From contig CP071493.1 in the NCBI GenBank assembly GCA_017354895.1, forward strand, positions 3,472,001 through 3,536,000: 64,000 bases of DNA, in the 5' to 3' direction. The notes under the pieces were generated by a model, which saw only the letters and a list, made by a program, of their open reading frames with translations, was not told the origin of the DNA and ran no database searches. The translations under genes and the position numbers were made by a program. The DNA comes from Podospora comata (Eukaryota > Ascomycota > Sordariomycetes > Sordariales > Podosporaceae). Positions 34,872-47,866 of this stretch are shown in pieces (position 1 is the first letter of the stretch; the number at the start of each line of letters is the position of its first letter).

Positions 34872-36779
34872 CTAGAATACCCCACCCCCAATAATAAAAA
34901 CCCTCGCCTCCTCCCTCCCAACCCACTTGACCACCCGATTCGCCGCCTCCGTCATCGCTTGCCTGCTCACATTCGGCCCCGCGACGCAGTAAAACTCAAA
35001 CAAGGGCGTCACCCACCCCAAACTGGCGCAGTCCCCGCCCACAGAGTAAATGACCTTGAGGTGGGAGTGTTTCGCGTGCATAGCCGCGTGCAGTGTTTGG
35101 TACTGGGACATGAGTTTGCGTCTTGCCATCGGGGATGTGAACAACGGGTGGAGCGAGCTCATGACGAACTGGACGTTGGGGCGGGATTTGTAGATGAAGT
35201 GGGATATCGGTGGGGGGTTGCTGCCGGGGAGGATGGAGGATATGGATGGTCGTGGGCTGGCGAGGGATGATTGGATGAGGGAGAGGTGGGTGGATTTGGT
35301 GAGGGAGTTGTATAGTGAGGTACGGAGGGAGGAGAAGGGGAAGAAGGATTCCCTGTCCGGGGAGATGAGGATGAGGGCGATCTCCTGGGGGGATTCTGGC
35401 TGCGGGGGAGGGGGCGGTGGTGGCTGTGGTGGTGGAGAGCCTTCCTCTGGTATTGTCGGGGTGCTGCTGGAGGTAGGCTTTGTTGTTGATGATGGCTTTG
35501 GCTGGGTTTTGTTGCCGTCTTCGTCGAAGAAGGAGACGTACATGTAGAGGTAGCCGCTGTTGTTGAACGCAGGGAGACAGATGGGGATCCAGGATTCGCC
35601 GCCGCCGGATTTGATGCTGCCTGATTCGAAGAGCATGTTGAAGATCAGTTGGAGGTCGCTGGGGTGGAGGGAGTGCTTTCGTGGGCGGATGACCGAGACG
35701 AGTTTTCCGCCTGCGACTATGAGACCATATAAGAGCTTTTCGGCGCGGTTCTTGAGAAAGATATTGTTGATGGCGTGGCGTTGGGATTTCCGGAGCTTGA
35801 GGCATTCCAGTGCCCCGAGAAGAGCGGTGGGGGAGCCTTTGGTGAAGCTATCGGCGAGTGAGGATAATAGCGTTTCCGTTCCCTCCAGAGGCTTTCTCAG
35901 ATCGGTGGAGGGACGGTGGACAAATATGTTTTTGAGGGTGGGAAGAGTCAAGGTTGAAAGAATTTGCATGTACAGGGCCTCGAGCTGGCCTCGCAGCTGA
36001 GAATCGCTTTCTCCAAGTTTGCTGATGGCCACAAAGTAGAGTGGCCCAGCAGTCAGAACGACAAAGCGTGCCTTGCCAGCGGTAAAGCCCATGAGCGGAT
36101 CTTTGGCTCCTTCGTAAAACGATATAATGGTCTGTATGACGCCCATGGATGAGTTGATCAGACTTAAATCACCGTGTCGACTCCATATTGGTTTTCCGGC
36201 AGACGACAGAATCAGATAGTGCTTCATCTTGGACTGCCACATGGACAGCCTCACGTCGTCGGTCAAGTTTTCCGGGATGTTTTCAAACTCTTTCTCGAAT
36301 CCAGACAGTTCACCAGAGTCACCAGACTCAATGGCTTCGAAGGGCTGGACGGTTTCTGACTGAGATCGCAAAAGGTTCCAAGCGCGGCTCTTCCTGTTAA
36401 ACTCGCCGGCTACGAGGCTGGCAAGATCGCCAGGGGCACGAACTGTGGGCGCGAGGCTCATGACACTCATGGAATCGGTGAGATTGTCGCCTGATGAATC
36501 TCGCGACGGGGTTCCATATCCGCTGTTTAGTGGTGAAGGCCCGCTTCCCACCGAAGGCGTTGGGAATGTTCCCCTGGTTCCATCTGGAAAAGAGAGGGTT
36601 GAGATGTCGATTGACGAGACCGCTGTCGTCGGCTTTGACTGTAACTGTCCTCCTACTTGCAGTGGTGCTTCGCCCGATACCTTTCGGCGAGGGGGTAGTG
36701 GCGGCGGCGGCGGCGATGGTGATGGTGATGGTGGTGATGGCGATGAGACAGCATTGCCCTCCTCTGTTTCTTGAGCCAT
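34872..36779 (-). CDS. mon1: Vacuolar fusion protein MON1
   Basis: Intronless, 635 aa, matching the usual length of fungal MON1. MON1 pairs with CCZ1 as the guanine-nucleotide exchange factor for Rab7/Ypt7 on late endosomes and vacuoles, driving Rab5-to-Rab7 conversion, vacuole fusion and autophagosome fusion. The N-terminus is disordered and Pro-rich. The first longin domain starts near residue 185 ([22 protein letters not shown]) with [12 protein letters not shown] and the family wording [20 protein letters not shown]. Later blocks include [16 protein letters not shown] and [34 protein letters not shown]. The C-terminal end [13 protein letters not shown] is also typical. A Pro/Gln-rich insertion lies around residues 435-465 before the last longin part. 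It is divergent from dop1, 505 nt apart. Confidence 0.95.
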   Translation of the reverse strand: MAQETEEGNAVSSPSPPSPSPSPPPPPLPPRRKVSGEAPLQVGGQLQSKPTTAVSSIDISTLSFPDGTRGTFPTPSVGSGPSPLNSGYGTPSRDSSGDNLTDSMSVMSLAPTVRAPGDLASLVAGEFNRKSRAWNLLRSQSETVQPFEAIESGDSGELSGFEKEFENIPENLTDDVRLSMWQSKMKHYLILSSAGKPIWSRHGDLSLINSSMGVIQTIISFYEGAKDPLMGFTAGKARFVVLTAGPLYFVAISKLGESDSQLRGQLEALYMQILSTLTLPTLKNIFVHRPSTDLRKPLEGTETLLSSLADSFTKGSPTALLGALECLKLRKSQRHAINNIFLKNRAEKLLYGLIVAGGKLVSVIRPRKHSLHPSDLQLIFNMLFESGSIKSGGGESWIPICLPAFNNSGYLYMYVSFFDEDGNKTQPKPSSTTKPTSSSTPTIPEEGSPPPQPPPPPPPQPESPQEIALILISPDRESFFPFSSLRTSLYNSLTKSTHLSLIQSSLASPRPSISSILPGSNPPPISHFIYKSRPNVQFVMSSLHPLFTSPMARRKLMSQYQTLHAAMHAKHSHLKVIYSVGGDCASLGWVTPLFEFYCVAGPNVSRQAMTEAANRVVKWVGREEARVFIIGGGVF

Positions 36780-37284
36780 TATCCTCCCGCTCGTTTATGT
36801 GGCCGATGGAACCTCAACAATGCCTCTCTCATGATAATCCTCCTGGCGCTGCAACCAGGAAGATGTCTCTTGACGCCGTGTCGCGCTAGGATGGTAGGAC
36901 GTTGGACATCTGGGGACAATGCTTGACACTTTGGGAGATGGGGCCGAATGACGACAGCGGAGAGAGGTCGCATGGCCGCTAATGCAACGCCAAGATGACA
37001 GGCATGGCCGATAAGATAGCGTCTCAGCCTTGCTGATACGCTGTAGCTAGGGTCAAGCTCCCGGGTGATACGCCAAGCACAGGTGCTGACGTTGCCGGAT
37101 TGGTGGGCTTCAGGCAACACAAAGCAACTGCACGCCGTGATCTCGTACCTGACACCGAGGCCACGCAGTACATTGCCCTGCCCTGCGCGTATAGCTCTAC
37201 TTCACCATACCGACCGGAATACACGCCGGCAATGAATCAACCATAGCGCACACTACACACCAGGGAACACCCCGAGATATTCCA
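36780..37284. promoter_or_regulatory. Shared divergent promoter of mon1 and dop1
   Basis: 505 nt between two outward-facing start codons with no other gene, so both promoters and leaders must fit here. No TATA box stands out. Confidence 0.6.
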
Positions 37285-40200
37285 ATGGCGGCAGAAAACG
37301 GTCGCCGCTCCGTCTCCCCCGAGAGCTCTGGCCGCGATTCGCCTGTGCCGCGACAGTGGAGGAACCAGCTGGGGAGTGGTACATATATCTCGAGGAACAC
37401 ATCTAGTTGAAGCTCAGATTGCTAATGATGCCAAACCCCCGGTTGCAGAAGATGCGCCGCCGAAAGACAAACACTACCGCAAGTACGCCAATGGCATCGA
37501 CCGAGCCCTCTCCCTCTTCGAGACGGCCCTGCAGGAATGGGCCGACTACATCTCATTCCTCAACCGCCTGCTCAAGGTGCGAATACCATGATTAAAGCTA
37601 CAATAATATCTGAGACCGTCACTCATTTGCGACAACAGGCTCTCCAAGCACGATCCTCAAGCATCACCACCATCCCCGCCAAGGCCACCGTCGCAAAGCG
37701 TTTGTCGCAATGTCTGAACCCCTCGCTGCCCTCGGGCGTACACCAAAAGGCCCTCGAGGTCTACAACTACGTCTTTACTGTAATGGGTAAAGATGGCCTG
37801 TCAAAAGACCTCCCGTTGTACCTCCCCGGCCTGGCCTCGGTCCTCTCGTTCGCTTCGCTTTCCGTTCGTGCCCCGTTCCTTGACCTCCTCGAGCGCCACT
37901 TTCTGCATGTTCACCCTCGTTCGTTACGCCCCGCCATGAAATCAATTGTGCTGGCACTATTACCTGGCCTGGAGGAGGAAACCAGCGAGGACTTTGAGAG
38001 GACTTTGAAGCTACTAGAGCGCTTCAAGGTCGCGATTCGTCCGCCTGAAAGTCAGGAAATCACACCGGCGCATTCCACCGGCGATGACTTCTTCTGGCAG
38101 TGCTTCTTCCTAGCATCCATCACGGGCCACAGCAGGAGGACCGGCGCACTGGCATACTTGTCGCGCCTGCTCCCAAGACTGGGCACCTCAGTAACACCTG
38201 AAGCGAACAAGTCCGAAGGTGACTCTGAATCGGCAGCAAAGCTCTCTCAGCTTGTCACATCTCCTGAGCCAGGGTTGCTCATACGCTGCTTTGCTGCTGG
38301 GCTAGTTGACGACCAATTATTGATCCAGCGTGGCTATTTAGACCTACTTGTAACGCATCTCCCGCTGCACTCAGAGGTACTTCAGAAACGTGCCAAGACT
38401 GGCGATTTGGAGCTGCTTCTCCGCGCGGCTGTCGGGGTTACCGTACGGAGGGATATGAGCTTGAACAGGCGGTTATGGTCATGGCTCCTGGGACCCGAGC
38501 CAGCGGCTTCGGCTGAGCATGAAGGCGCCCTCGACTCACCTACTTCGGCCACAACCCAGCCTCACTTCTTCTCCTCGAGAACAAATTACTTTGAAGAATA
38601 TGGCTTGCAGCCTCTTACACGGGCTCTGCTGAGCATGGTCAAGTCGGAAGCTGGGAATAACCCGAGCGAGAGGGCACGGCCATACCGGATATGCCTCTCC
38701 CTGATGGATCGATGGGAGATTGGCGGCTTGGTTGTTCCTGAAGTCTTCATGTCCATTGTGGACAGCGTCAAGAGGTTCAAGGAGAAAGCAGCTACAAAGA
38801 CGGACTTCACCGAGGTCCTGAGAAGCGCCAGTGTCTTCTTTGATGGTGTCGAGAGCGGCCTGATTTACAGCGAAATGCTGTCGCTCATGGTCCAAGCCAT
38901 CAGTCCCGGAGACCTTTCGGCTGCCGATCGACGTGCAAAGTTGGACCTCGTCAAATTCATTCTGGCCCATTTTAACGTCAGAGAGGAGGAGATGATCACC
39001 ATCCACGCGCCTCTCACCGTCCTGGCCATCTTGGGCATGATAGAGGAAGCCAAAGAAAAGAACAGGAGCACATACGAACAGGCCTTGGAAATTGCGGCAA
39101 GCTTGCTTGATTTGGTTCCCGAGCGGGCGTTTTTCATGGACTCGGGGAACAAGTCCAACCCGGCCATCGAGTCCAAAGTCCTCGCTGCCACCCCTAATCT
39201 GGAACTCCTACAAAAGATCAAGACTTTTTATGTCACCGACCAGGGCAACCTCGAGGCGAGCCAGCCTCCTTACGTTTCCCACAACGTGGCAGAGCTCCTC
39301 TTGCAAAAAGCATGCGACCTCGTGTGTGAGGGCCTCGGCCAGACCGAGTCGGGGGCGAACGTGGCCATCAAAACCCGGGTGTTCATGCTGGTATTATCTA
39401 AAGCGCCTACAAACCTGCTTCTTGACACCAAGAAACTGCTCGCCGCTCTACATGACTGCCTGTCTGTCGAGACGACAGTGGCCTTTACCACATATTCTTC
39501 CGCGATCTCGCTATCATCGCATCTTTATACTCTAGGTCGCATCTCGCCGGACGACCTCTCGGGCCTGGTCGTGCCTCTGGTGCGACACGCCTGGAGCTTC
39601 CTGGCAGCATCTGAGCCGAAATACCACGTCGAGACGGTTCGCAGCCTGTGGTTGCTGCAGACTGCTCTGACGCCCCTGAACCGAGAAATCGAAGCAGCTA
39701 TTTGCTCGCTCATGCTTGAGCATGATATTTCTGGCACGTATGCCCAACGGTCGGCGGATCCTGGCCGCAGTTTCTGTGTGCTCTGGTCTCATAGTCTTCA
39801 GGACAATCCTTCCGGGGTGGATCGAAGGGCGCCGAAGACGCCAAATGGCGAGAAGATTCCCCGGCTGGGGGGCATGGACAACTATGAGGTCATGCTCACG
39901 AGGCCGTTGTTTCTGATGCTGGATTCTCTTGCGGATGAGAGGACGCAGCTTTTTATGACGGTGAAGACGTGGCTTAATACTCTTATTGGGATGGACAAGT
40001 AAGTCAGCTCTGTCCTCAGGTATGGAACAAGACTAACGAATTATTATTAGGTTGTTGGGCATCTTTGTCTCCAAATTTGCAGAACTTCCATTCCTCAGGC
40101 GACAGCACGGTGTCGCCGCTGATCCTCAAGATGTTCATTTCACTAATGAAGATGATCTGGACTTGGGGCTGTATTATGTTCGTTCTCTATCAAGTGTCTT

Positions 40201-43161
40201 GCGGTGGGCACCCGACGCTGCCTGGGGAGTTCTCTCCAAGAGGACAATCAGGTCCAGCCAACCGGTTGCTGAAATAGGTAAGCCCTGATACCAACAGGTT
40301 GACGCTCGAAATCTTTTTTCTAACTGCGTACAGCTGGCACGGAGGAGGACGTGACACTCCAGGAGTTTTTCCTACACGTCTGTCTTCAATGCATGGCGTG
40401 CGACGAGATTCCAGGAGACCAGCTGTCCAAGGTCAGGATCGCGCAATTGTACCGCGCCGCCCTGACGGTCCTGCATCAAATCCTCCTCAACCCCTTCGCG
40501 GGCCCTCTTTCCAAGCTCAAGCTGGAGCACCTTCTCATCGACAAGCTCTCCAAATCGCTCACGGGACCCGACCCCTACGTCCAAGTTCTCCTGCTCGACG
40601 TCGTCTTTGCCGCCCTCAAGCTCCGCGAGCTTGTCCCCGTCGAACTTCCCACATCCCCCGTTGCCGAAAAGCAGTTGTCACCGACCGGCGAGAGAAGCAA
40701 GAGCTTCAGAATATCGGTTGCAAACGAAAGACCACAGGCCCAGCTGCCACCGCCACCGCCGACGTTGCTTAGATGCATCCTGGCCGGCCTCGGCTCACCA
40801 AGTAGCCGTCCCGTGCTCGACAGCTGGGTCAGCTTCCTCAGCGAGTGCCTGCCCCTGTACGCCGACTCCATCTTTCAGGTCTTGATACCCCTGGTGGAGA
40901 CGCTCTGCAGCCAAATCAGCAGCACCTTTAGCAATCTTCAACACCTCTTCCGGACACCCGACCAGGCGCCGTCGCAAGCGCCAGGTGCTCCCGAGAGCAC
41001 GCTTATCTCTCTCCTCAACGGTCTTGAGCAGGTTCTGGCCAACGGACACGACAGGCTGCTGGCTGAAGAGGCCAGAGCACAGGTTGTCAAGAGCCCGGAA
41101 CAGCCTCAGGGCTTCTTTGGGAACATGGGTCTGAGCGTTTTCTCCAATGACGCCCCGCAGTCGCGCAGCGTGACGGCAAACGACAGGCTTACCGTTTTGC
41201 TTGCCTTTCAGGATGCCGTCCGCATCTGCTTTGCGATCTGGTCGTGGGGTCAGGGGAGCGACGCGGCGAGGCAGGACAGCACCTCTGCTGCCTCGTTTGG
41301 GTTCACCTCGCTGCGCATGAGGAACCGGGCGCGGAGGTTGCTAGAACATCTCTTTGCTGCCGAGACGCTCGAGTGTTTGGAAACCGTGATTGGGATATGG
41401 AAGGACGCTCTCGACAGCCCGGATCAGTCGAGCCATGCACAGGTTTTTAATCTCCTGCCTGCGCTGGATGGGTCAAGACCGAAGCACACCGTCCCGGCGT
41501 TGTTTAATGCCATCTACAGCAGGACCAACCCCGGGGCGCTGGATCCGTCGAGGAGGTCGACGCTGACGATTGAGCTGCAGGATACGGATGTGGTGATCTT
41601 CCTGGTGGACTACACGCGGTCGTTGGAGGACGACACGATGGATGAGATTTGGGGGGACTGCACGGCCTTTTTGAAGGATTTGCTTGGGAACCCGTTTCCG
41701 CACAGGCAGACGCTGCCGAGCTTGCTCGAGTTTGCGGCTGTGCTGGGGGAGAAGGTGGATAATACCAATTTTGGGGAGCAGAGGAAGATGAGGAGGGAGC
41801 TGGCCGATCTTTTTCTCAGGTTGCTCACGGCTATTTTCACGACGAGGCCGACGAGCTTCACGGAGAGCAGCGGCACGGTTTCTCTTTCCGGCGCGGTGTC
41901 GGAGAAGCGGGCGAGCGAGTCGTTGTCGTTGCCGTTGTCGTTGTCGACGGTGAATAGGCTTCCCGGAGACCGGGCGGATGACGTGGTGGGGATACTGGCG
42001 GGGATTGTGCCGAACCTGGCCAAGATTCTGGTTGAGAATGATCGGATTCTGCAGGCGGCGAGCGCGATCAGCGCGAATGTCATTGGGCCGACGCTGAGGT
42101 CGAAGGCGTTTCCTGATACTGTTTCGGGGAGCACGCTTGTTTTGCTGCACGAGTTGGCGAGGTTGCCGAACAATCAGAAGGGGTGGAAGAAGGATGTTGC
42201 GGATGCGTTTAATGACTCGAGGTTTTTTGGGTCGAATCTGGCACTGGTGCAGAGCGGGTGGTTGCCGCTTTTGAGCCAGTGGGCTGTCGCGGATAAGGAG
42301 CGGATGCCGGAGGTTTTGTCACGGATCACGCCGCCGACGACGGCGGGGATTGTTTTCGGGGTTGGGGCGACGTCTGCGAGGTTGGAGGCGGACAGGAAGA
42401 CTCAGCTGAACCTTCGGAGGGTGGCTGCTCTTATTTTGGCGTGTCCGTACGATGCGTTTGCTGCTGAGTTGGGGCCTGTGCTGGAGAAGTTGGTGGAGTT
42501 GCTTGGTGCGACGTCTACGTCGTCGCCTTCGTCGACGACGAGGGCGGAGGTGTACATGGTTTTTCGGGCGTTGGTGCTCAGGATTAGTCCGGTGCACCTG
42601 GCGGGCATGTGGCCTGTTATCAACGCCGAGCTGCACCAGGCCATCTCTTCGGTTGTGGCGCCGGATCACTCCCCGCTGGCGGACACGTACAACAATGCTA
42701 GTGTCCTACAGGCGTGCAAGCTTTTGGATCTGTTTGTTTGTCTGGCGCCGGATGACTTTCAGCTGCATGAGTGGCTTTTTGTGACGGATACGATTGATGC
42801 GGTGTACCGCCCGGCTGGGGGGTATAAGCCGGTGGCCTTGGTTGATGAGGTGAGTGAGGAATTAGGGGCGTCTGGGGGGGCAGCGGCGGCGGCGACGGGA
42901 GTGGCGGAGGAGATAGGGGGGGTTGGGTCGGGAGGGGGGGTGAGGAGGCCGCTGTTGGGAGGAGTGATTAGTTGTGATGATGCGGGTTTGTTGGAGAGGA
43001 GGGATGAGTTGGTGGCTAGGGTGCTGAGGCCGTTTTTTGGCCAGCTGAGCATTTGGGCTTTTGAGAGCAGGTATGCTATGGGAAGGGTGGAGGTGGGAGG
43101 GTTGGAGGGGGGGTTGGTGAGGGATGTTTTTTGGGAGGGGAGTGTGGTCAGGGCCCTGTAG
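37285..43161 (+). CDS. dop1: DOP1 (Dopey) family protein
   Basis: Five exons (37285-37378, 37449-37576, 37639-39998, 40051-40277, 40334-43161) give 1878 aa, near the roughly 1850 aa of filamentous-fungal DopA. Introns of 52-70 nt restore family wording at each join, for example SFLNRLLK|ALQARSS and IGMDK|LLGIFVSKFAELPF. The Dopey N-terminal domain begins KHYRKYANGIDRALSLFETALQEWADYI. The rest is helical, HEAT-like, including DLDLGLYYVRSLSSVLRWAPD. DOP1 acts with the MON2 scaffold at the Golgi/endosome in recycling and organelle positioning; Aspergillus DopA affects cell morphology and development. Close to the C-terminus is a Gly/Ala-rich stretch, probably flexible. Exon 1 starts at the ATG following the mon1-dop1 promoter. 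Confidence 0.93.
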
Positions 43162-44939
43162 GGGTGATGTTGTGTGGTAGTGTATGGTAGAGGAAAGGTT
43201 CGGAAAGCTGAAAATGATGTATGATGTTGGAGAGAATGCCCGTCCCGATTAGGAAGGATGTTTTGATTTACTTGGGACGTCGAGTTCATCGCCAAGTCTG
43301 ATGCTTGGCGGGACTATCGTGTTATCTGGGGGTTTATCGTCGAGGGAGGGGCTGAAGGAGAGGGGCTCAGCTACGGAATTGTTGAACAGTTCACAATGAC
43401 ACACCTCAGTGTCTCTACATCAATATAAAAACTTGTTTCTCATATCTGATCCGTATGATTTTTCTTCTTCCCCGGAAAAAGATCAAGCGAGTTTGCCTGT
43501 CTGGTCCAGTAATAAAGGTGTCCACTGCGTTGAGAGGGTATCAAACCAATCAACAAGACACGGACCGTAAAGCCCCTTGAGGCTCGTTCCGGAACGGCGG
43601 CTCAACGGCCAGTTCCCACTGACACCCTCCCCACTCAGAAGCGAACTCGATTTTGAAGAGTGGCCAAATGCCGTATTGGATGTATCGAGCTGTGCGGCAG
43701 GGAGCGGTTGGTAGATCTGTCCTCGCCCGTTTCAGGCGGGCTTCAATGGGATCAGGGAGTGTAACAGGGCGTATGCCATGTAGGGTGAGGATTCGCGGAG
43801 ACATCTGTCCTCGGATCCCCATGGAGAGTGAGCAGCGAAACGGTCGGGAGAAATATGCTCCCGGGGGCTTATCAAGCATTTGATTCGGGATCTGCTTCCG
43901 TCTGATACAGAGTTAACGGCGCCGGCTAAGACCGAGCGGCGGCCTGTTTCAATGGGATTCGTGGCAACTTCTTCACGAGGTGCCGCCGTTGGATGCCAAA
44001 GTGCGAAGGCAACAGCATTTTTGCCAATGGGGACAGGGGACGGGAAGGGCGGGCGAGGGGCAAATGGACCCTGAGCTGAGGGATCTGGTTGTCTGTCTGT
44101 CTTCTGTGTGGGGTAGTAGACCAACCACCTGCTTGGCGTACCTGTTACGGGATATGGGACTACAACCAACTGTTATGCTGGATATTGGGAGTGATCGTCC
44201 TGCATTTAGGTAGGGTGGGTTGGTTTCCTTATCGTGAAGAGTGCATGCTGATTTGCAGAATTGTTAGCGAGGAAGTTTTGTGGAAGTGTCAGCTCTTTGT
44301 TTGAACAATCTGAAAACTGTCTTCATCTGGTTCAGACTTCGGCATAGCGGAGACCCTAGGCTCTCGAGGGTACAGTTGCTCCCCCTCGTGTATAAGCGCT
44401 ACAGCATCACAAGGCTCTATTTTGTGGAGAAGTCCTCCCCCGACGGTTGGCGAGGCATTGATCAATTCAGCCCTGGTTAATGGGCCCCACCTTTTCCCCA
44501 TTGGGGACCAAGGCGGCGAATGGCGGGGGCCAAGGTTGCCGGAGCTTGCAGCTGTCCGTGGAAAAGACACCTGTTCTCTGGAGCAACGACCCCAGGAGCA
44601 ATCGAACAGCCTCCGAGATACAAGAAGCCGGCCTCCATTCACTTCAGAGCCCTCCGGGAGATACTTCTCTTTTGCTCCAAGCAATTCACTCCCTCCAGAG
44701 AGCCCTTCCCCTGTCCCACATATACCTTATTCCGCCGGTATCTTTCTGTATAGGGTCTCTGTCCATTCAAACGCCAGCTGATAACCCCCCACCTGTCCTC
44801 TTCTGCCTTTAAATAGTCCAGAGTAAGATCTCTTCCTTCTCCAACCGTGTCACCGCCACTCTCTTTCCCGCAGCCGACTGACCTGTCCTCTCCTCTCCTC
44901 CGCAGAACACCACACAGGACATCCACACAACACATCACA
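43162..44939. other. Intergenic region between dop1 and PDI
   Basis: 1.8 kb without a recognisable gene; the longest ORFs lack any family resemblance. The distal part (about 44700-44939) is a pyrimidine-rich promoter/leader for PDI. I looked for classic unfolded-protein elements and saw none I could defend. Confidence 0.5.
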
Positions 44940-46518
44940 ATGCAGAAGGTTCACAGAATCGCCCTCGGCCTCCTCGCCGCTGCGGCCATCGCCACTGCTT
45001 CCGACGTTGTCCAGCTCAAGAAGGACACCTTCGACGACTTTGTTAAGGCCAACGACCTCGTCCTTGCTGAGTGTAAGTGTCAATGGCTTCTGTCCGTATT
45101 CTAGAGGAAAACCAGCTGACCTCCCCCGTCCTGCAGTCTTCGCCCCGTGGTGCGGCCACTGCAAGGCCCTCGCCCCAGAGTACGAGGAGGCTGCCACGAC
45201 GCTGAAGGAGAAGAACATCAAGCTCGCCAAGATCGACTGCACAGAAGAGACGGAGCTCTGCCAACAACACGGCGTTGAGGGTTACCCCACCCTCAAGGTC
45301 TTCCGCGGCCTCGACAATGTCGGCCCCTACAAGGGCCAGCGCAAGGCTGGTGCCATCACCTCCTACATGATTAAGCAGTCCCTCCCCGCTGTGTCCGACG
45401 TCACCAAGGACACTTTGGAGGAGTTCAAGAAGGCCGACAAGGTCGTCATCGTCGCCTACGTCGACGCCGCCGACAAGGCCTCCAGCGAGGCTTTCTCTGC
45501 CGTCGCTGAGAAGCTCCGCGACGACTACCCCTTCGGTGTCAGCACCGATGCCGCTCTCGCCGAGGCTGAGGGCGTCAAGGCACCCGCCGTCGTTGTCTAC
45601 AAGGACTTTGACGAGGGCAAGTCCGTCTTCACCGAGAAGTTCGAGGCTGAGGCCATCCAGAAGTTCGCCAAGACGGCCGCCACTCCCCTCATCGGCGAGA
45701 TCGGCCCCGAGACCTACTCCGACTACATGTCGGCCGGCCTTCCCCTTGCCTACATCTTCGCCGAGACGGCCGAGGAGCGCAAGGAGATCAGCGAGAAGCT
45801 CAAGCCCATCGCCGAGGCCCAGCGTGGTGTTGTCAACTTTGGCACCATCGACGCCAAGGCCTATGGTGCCCACGCTGGCAACCTCAACCTCAAGACCGAC
45901 AAGTTCCCCGCCTTCGCCATCCAGGAGACGGCCAAGAACCAGAAGTTCCCCTTCGACCAGGAGAAGGAGATCACCCTCGAGGCCATCAAGACTTTCGTCG
46001 ATGACTTTGTCGCCGGCAAGGTCGAGCCTAGCATCAAGTCTGAGCCCATCCCCGAGAAGCAGGAGGGCCCCGTCACGGTTGTTGTTGCCAAGAGCTACAA
46101 CGACATTGTCCTTGACGACACCAAGGATGTCCTGATCGAGTTCTACGCCCCGTGGTGCGGTCACTGCAAGTCCCTTGCTCCCAAGTACGACGAGCTCGCC
46201 AGCCTCTACGCCAAGAGCGAGTTCAAGGACAAGGTTGTCATTGCCAAGGTTGATGCCACTGCCAACGACGTTCCCGATGAGATTCAGGGCTTCCCCACCA
46301 TCAAGCTCTACCCCGCCGGCGCCAAGAACGAGCCCGTCACCTACTCTGGCTCCCGCACCATTGATGACCTTATCAAGTTCGTTGCCGAGAACGGCAAGTA
46401 CAAGGCTTCCGTCTCTGAGGAGGCTGAGGAGCCATCAGCTGCGCCCGCCGCTTCTGAGGAGACCGGCTCTGCCGAGCCCGCGGCCGAGACCAAGGAGGCC
46501 GACCACGACGAGCTCTAG
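44940..46518 (+). CDS. pdi1: Protein disulfide isomerase, ER resident
   Basis: Forms, breaks and reshuffles disulfides in proteins folding in the ER lumen. Two exons (44940-45072, 45137-46518) give 504 aa, a standard PDI. The 64-nt intron (GTAAGT...CTGCAG) splits the Phe codon just before the first active site. Residues 1-20 are a signal peptide (MQKVHRIALGLLAAAAIATA). Domain a carries APWCGHC with Cys50/Cys53; a' carries the same motif with Cys385/Cys388. The non-catalytic b and b' domains lie between, and an acidic C-terminal tail ends in the ER-retrieval tetrapeptide HDEL. Codon use is strongly biased to C at third positions, as expected of a highly expressed gene. Nothing unusual or missing. 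Confidence 0.97.
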
Positions 46519-47194
46519 AAGAGGAGCGGATTCTTGTATTTTAAGCATTTCTTACGGGGTTATCAGGGACAATGGGTGGAATGACACGCCTGGGATTTTC
46601 TGGGGACTGGGAGCAACCAAAATACATATACCTTTGTGCATCTGGTTCATGAAATTGAAGTTATGATGAATACATGTTTTTTGTTTTCTCTTTTTTTCCT
46701 TTCTCGCTGAACCATGATGATGATTATGATGATGATTATAATGATGATGATGTTGTTGCCACCCCCTTGTTTGTCTCGCTCGTCTCCGTATTCATCAGGG
46801 CCACGTTCAGTCGCTTCTGGTCAAATAAAGTAAAATTGTGCCGTTCCTGACCGCCTGACGAGATCCCGGAATGTGGGGTCATGATTGGCCGACCTTGCAT
46901 GTCCCGCATGCCAGACCCCGGACGGTCCAGATTCCCCCATCCCAAGTTTGGTCTCACTGACACCTCAGCCTGACCCGACTATTCCGCCGGCTACCGTACC
47001 GCCACGTTCCTGCGCCCTCCCTGCCTGTAAATTTTTATTACTTTTTGGCTTATTATTAGCCCCCGGGGAATTTTTATTTCTGTCTCTCTCTCTCCCTCTC
47101 TCTTTTTGCTTCTGCAGACACAAACCCCCTCTAACAGTCACAGTCTACCTACTACTATCCCGAACGAAACGAACGAACGAACGAACGACGCACG
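46519..47194. other. Intergenic region between PDI and the mitochondrial-type protein
   Basis: Contains ATG/GAT-rich simple sequence near 46715-46755 and a pyrimidine-rich leader near 47080-47110; no gene. Confidence 0.5.
47157..47188. repeat. CGAA tetranucleotide repeat in the 5' leader
   Basis: About five imperfect CGAA units end just before the ATG at 47195, inside the presumed 5' untranslated region. Confidence 0.8.
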
Positions 47195-47866
47195 ATGGCC
47201 ACCTCTAGGATTTTGACCCGAGCTTTGCCTGCTCTGCGCATGATGAGCACGACGGCTGTCAGGAGGGACGCGGCCGTTGCCGGGGCGGTTCCCCTGCCCG
47301 CGAGGAAGCCCGTTGGGGCGCTGAGAGGGGGGTGAGTTTTTAATTCCTGGGGGAGGGGTGAAGGGGGATGGGGGAAGGGGGATGTGGGCTAATGATGGTG
47401 ATGGACAGGCTCTTTGGCTTCTTCTTCGGCAGCACCTTGGCCGGCGCGGGCGTGTACTATTACGCCGTGCAGGAGTACAAGGCTTCGAACGAGCTGCTGA
47501 CTGAGGATATTTACGTGCGTGTTTGCATTTGATTCTTCTGCACTCTTTGTTTTGAACTTTTTCGATTTTTTTTTTTTGAATTTTTTGGACTGCTGGAGGG
47601 GGTTTTCCAACAGTTTTGATACACGACTTTACACCGAGAGAGAACACCAAAACAAACAAAAACGAAAAAAGAAAAAAAAAGAAAGAAAGAAAGACTAGAT
47701 TTCTAGACTTTGCTTTTTCTAGATGGAGTGATAGAAGGAGAGGAGTGATTGGGCATTTTTGACTGACGACTGGGGACAGACTCTGCAGCGTTCGGTGGAG
47801 AGGTTGAGCGAGTATATCACTGCGATGGAGCAAAAGATGGAGTTGTTGGAGAAGAAAAAGAGGTAA
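47195..47866 (+). CDS. Small mitochondrial-type single-pass membrane protein with C-terminal coiled coil
   Basis: Three exons (47195-47331, 47409-47514, 47780-47866) give 109 aa. The N-terminus MATSRILTRALPALRMMSTT is a good mitochondrial presequence (Arg, Ser, no acids). A hydrophobic helix at about 47-66 (LFGFFFGSTLAGAGVYYYAV) is followed by a charged segment, and exon 3 adds an amphipathic helix/coiled coil (LQRSVERLSEYITAMEQK). Intron 1 has GTGAGT...CAG. Intron 2 is unusually long (265 nt, GTGCGT...ACAG). Intron retention would add five codons and stop. The layout suggests an inner-membrane protein with its coiled coil on one side; the family is not recognised. Joining by exon reading frames is consistent, but exon 3 rests on the splice prediction. 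Confidence 0.65.

Noticed and set aside
41473-42173. Long minus-strand open frames opposite dop1 exon 5
   Set aside because: Shadow frames of a GC-rich coding exon; no own motif.
43732-44169. Minus-strand open frame of 145 codons between dop1 and PDI
   Set aside because: No recognisable content and unsupported by context.
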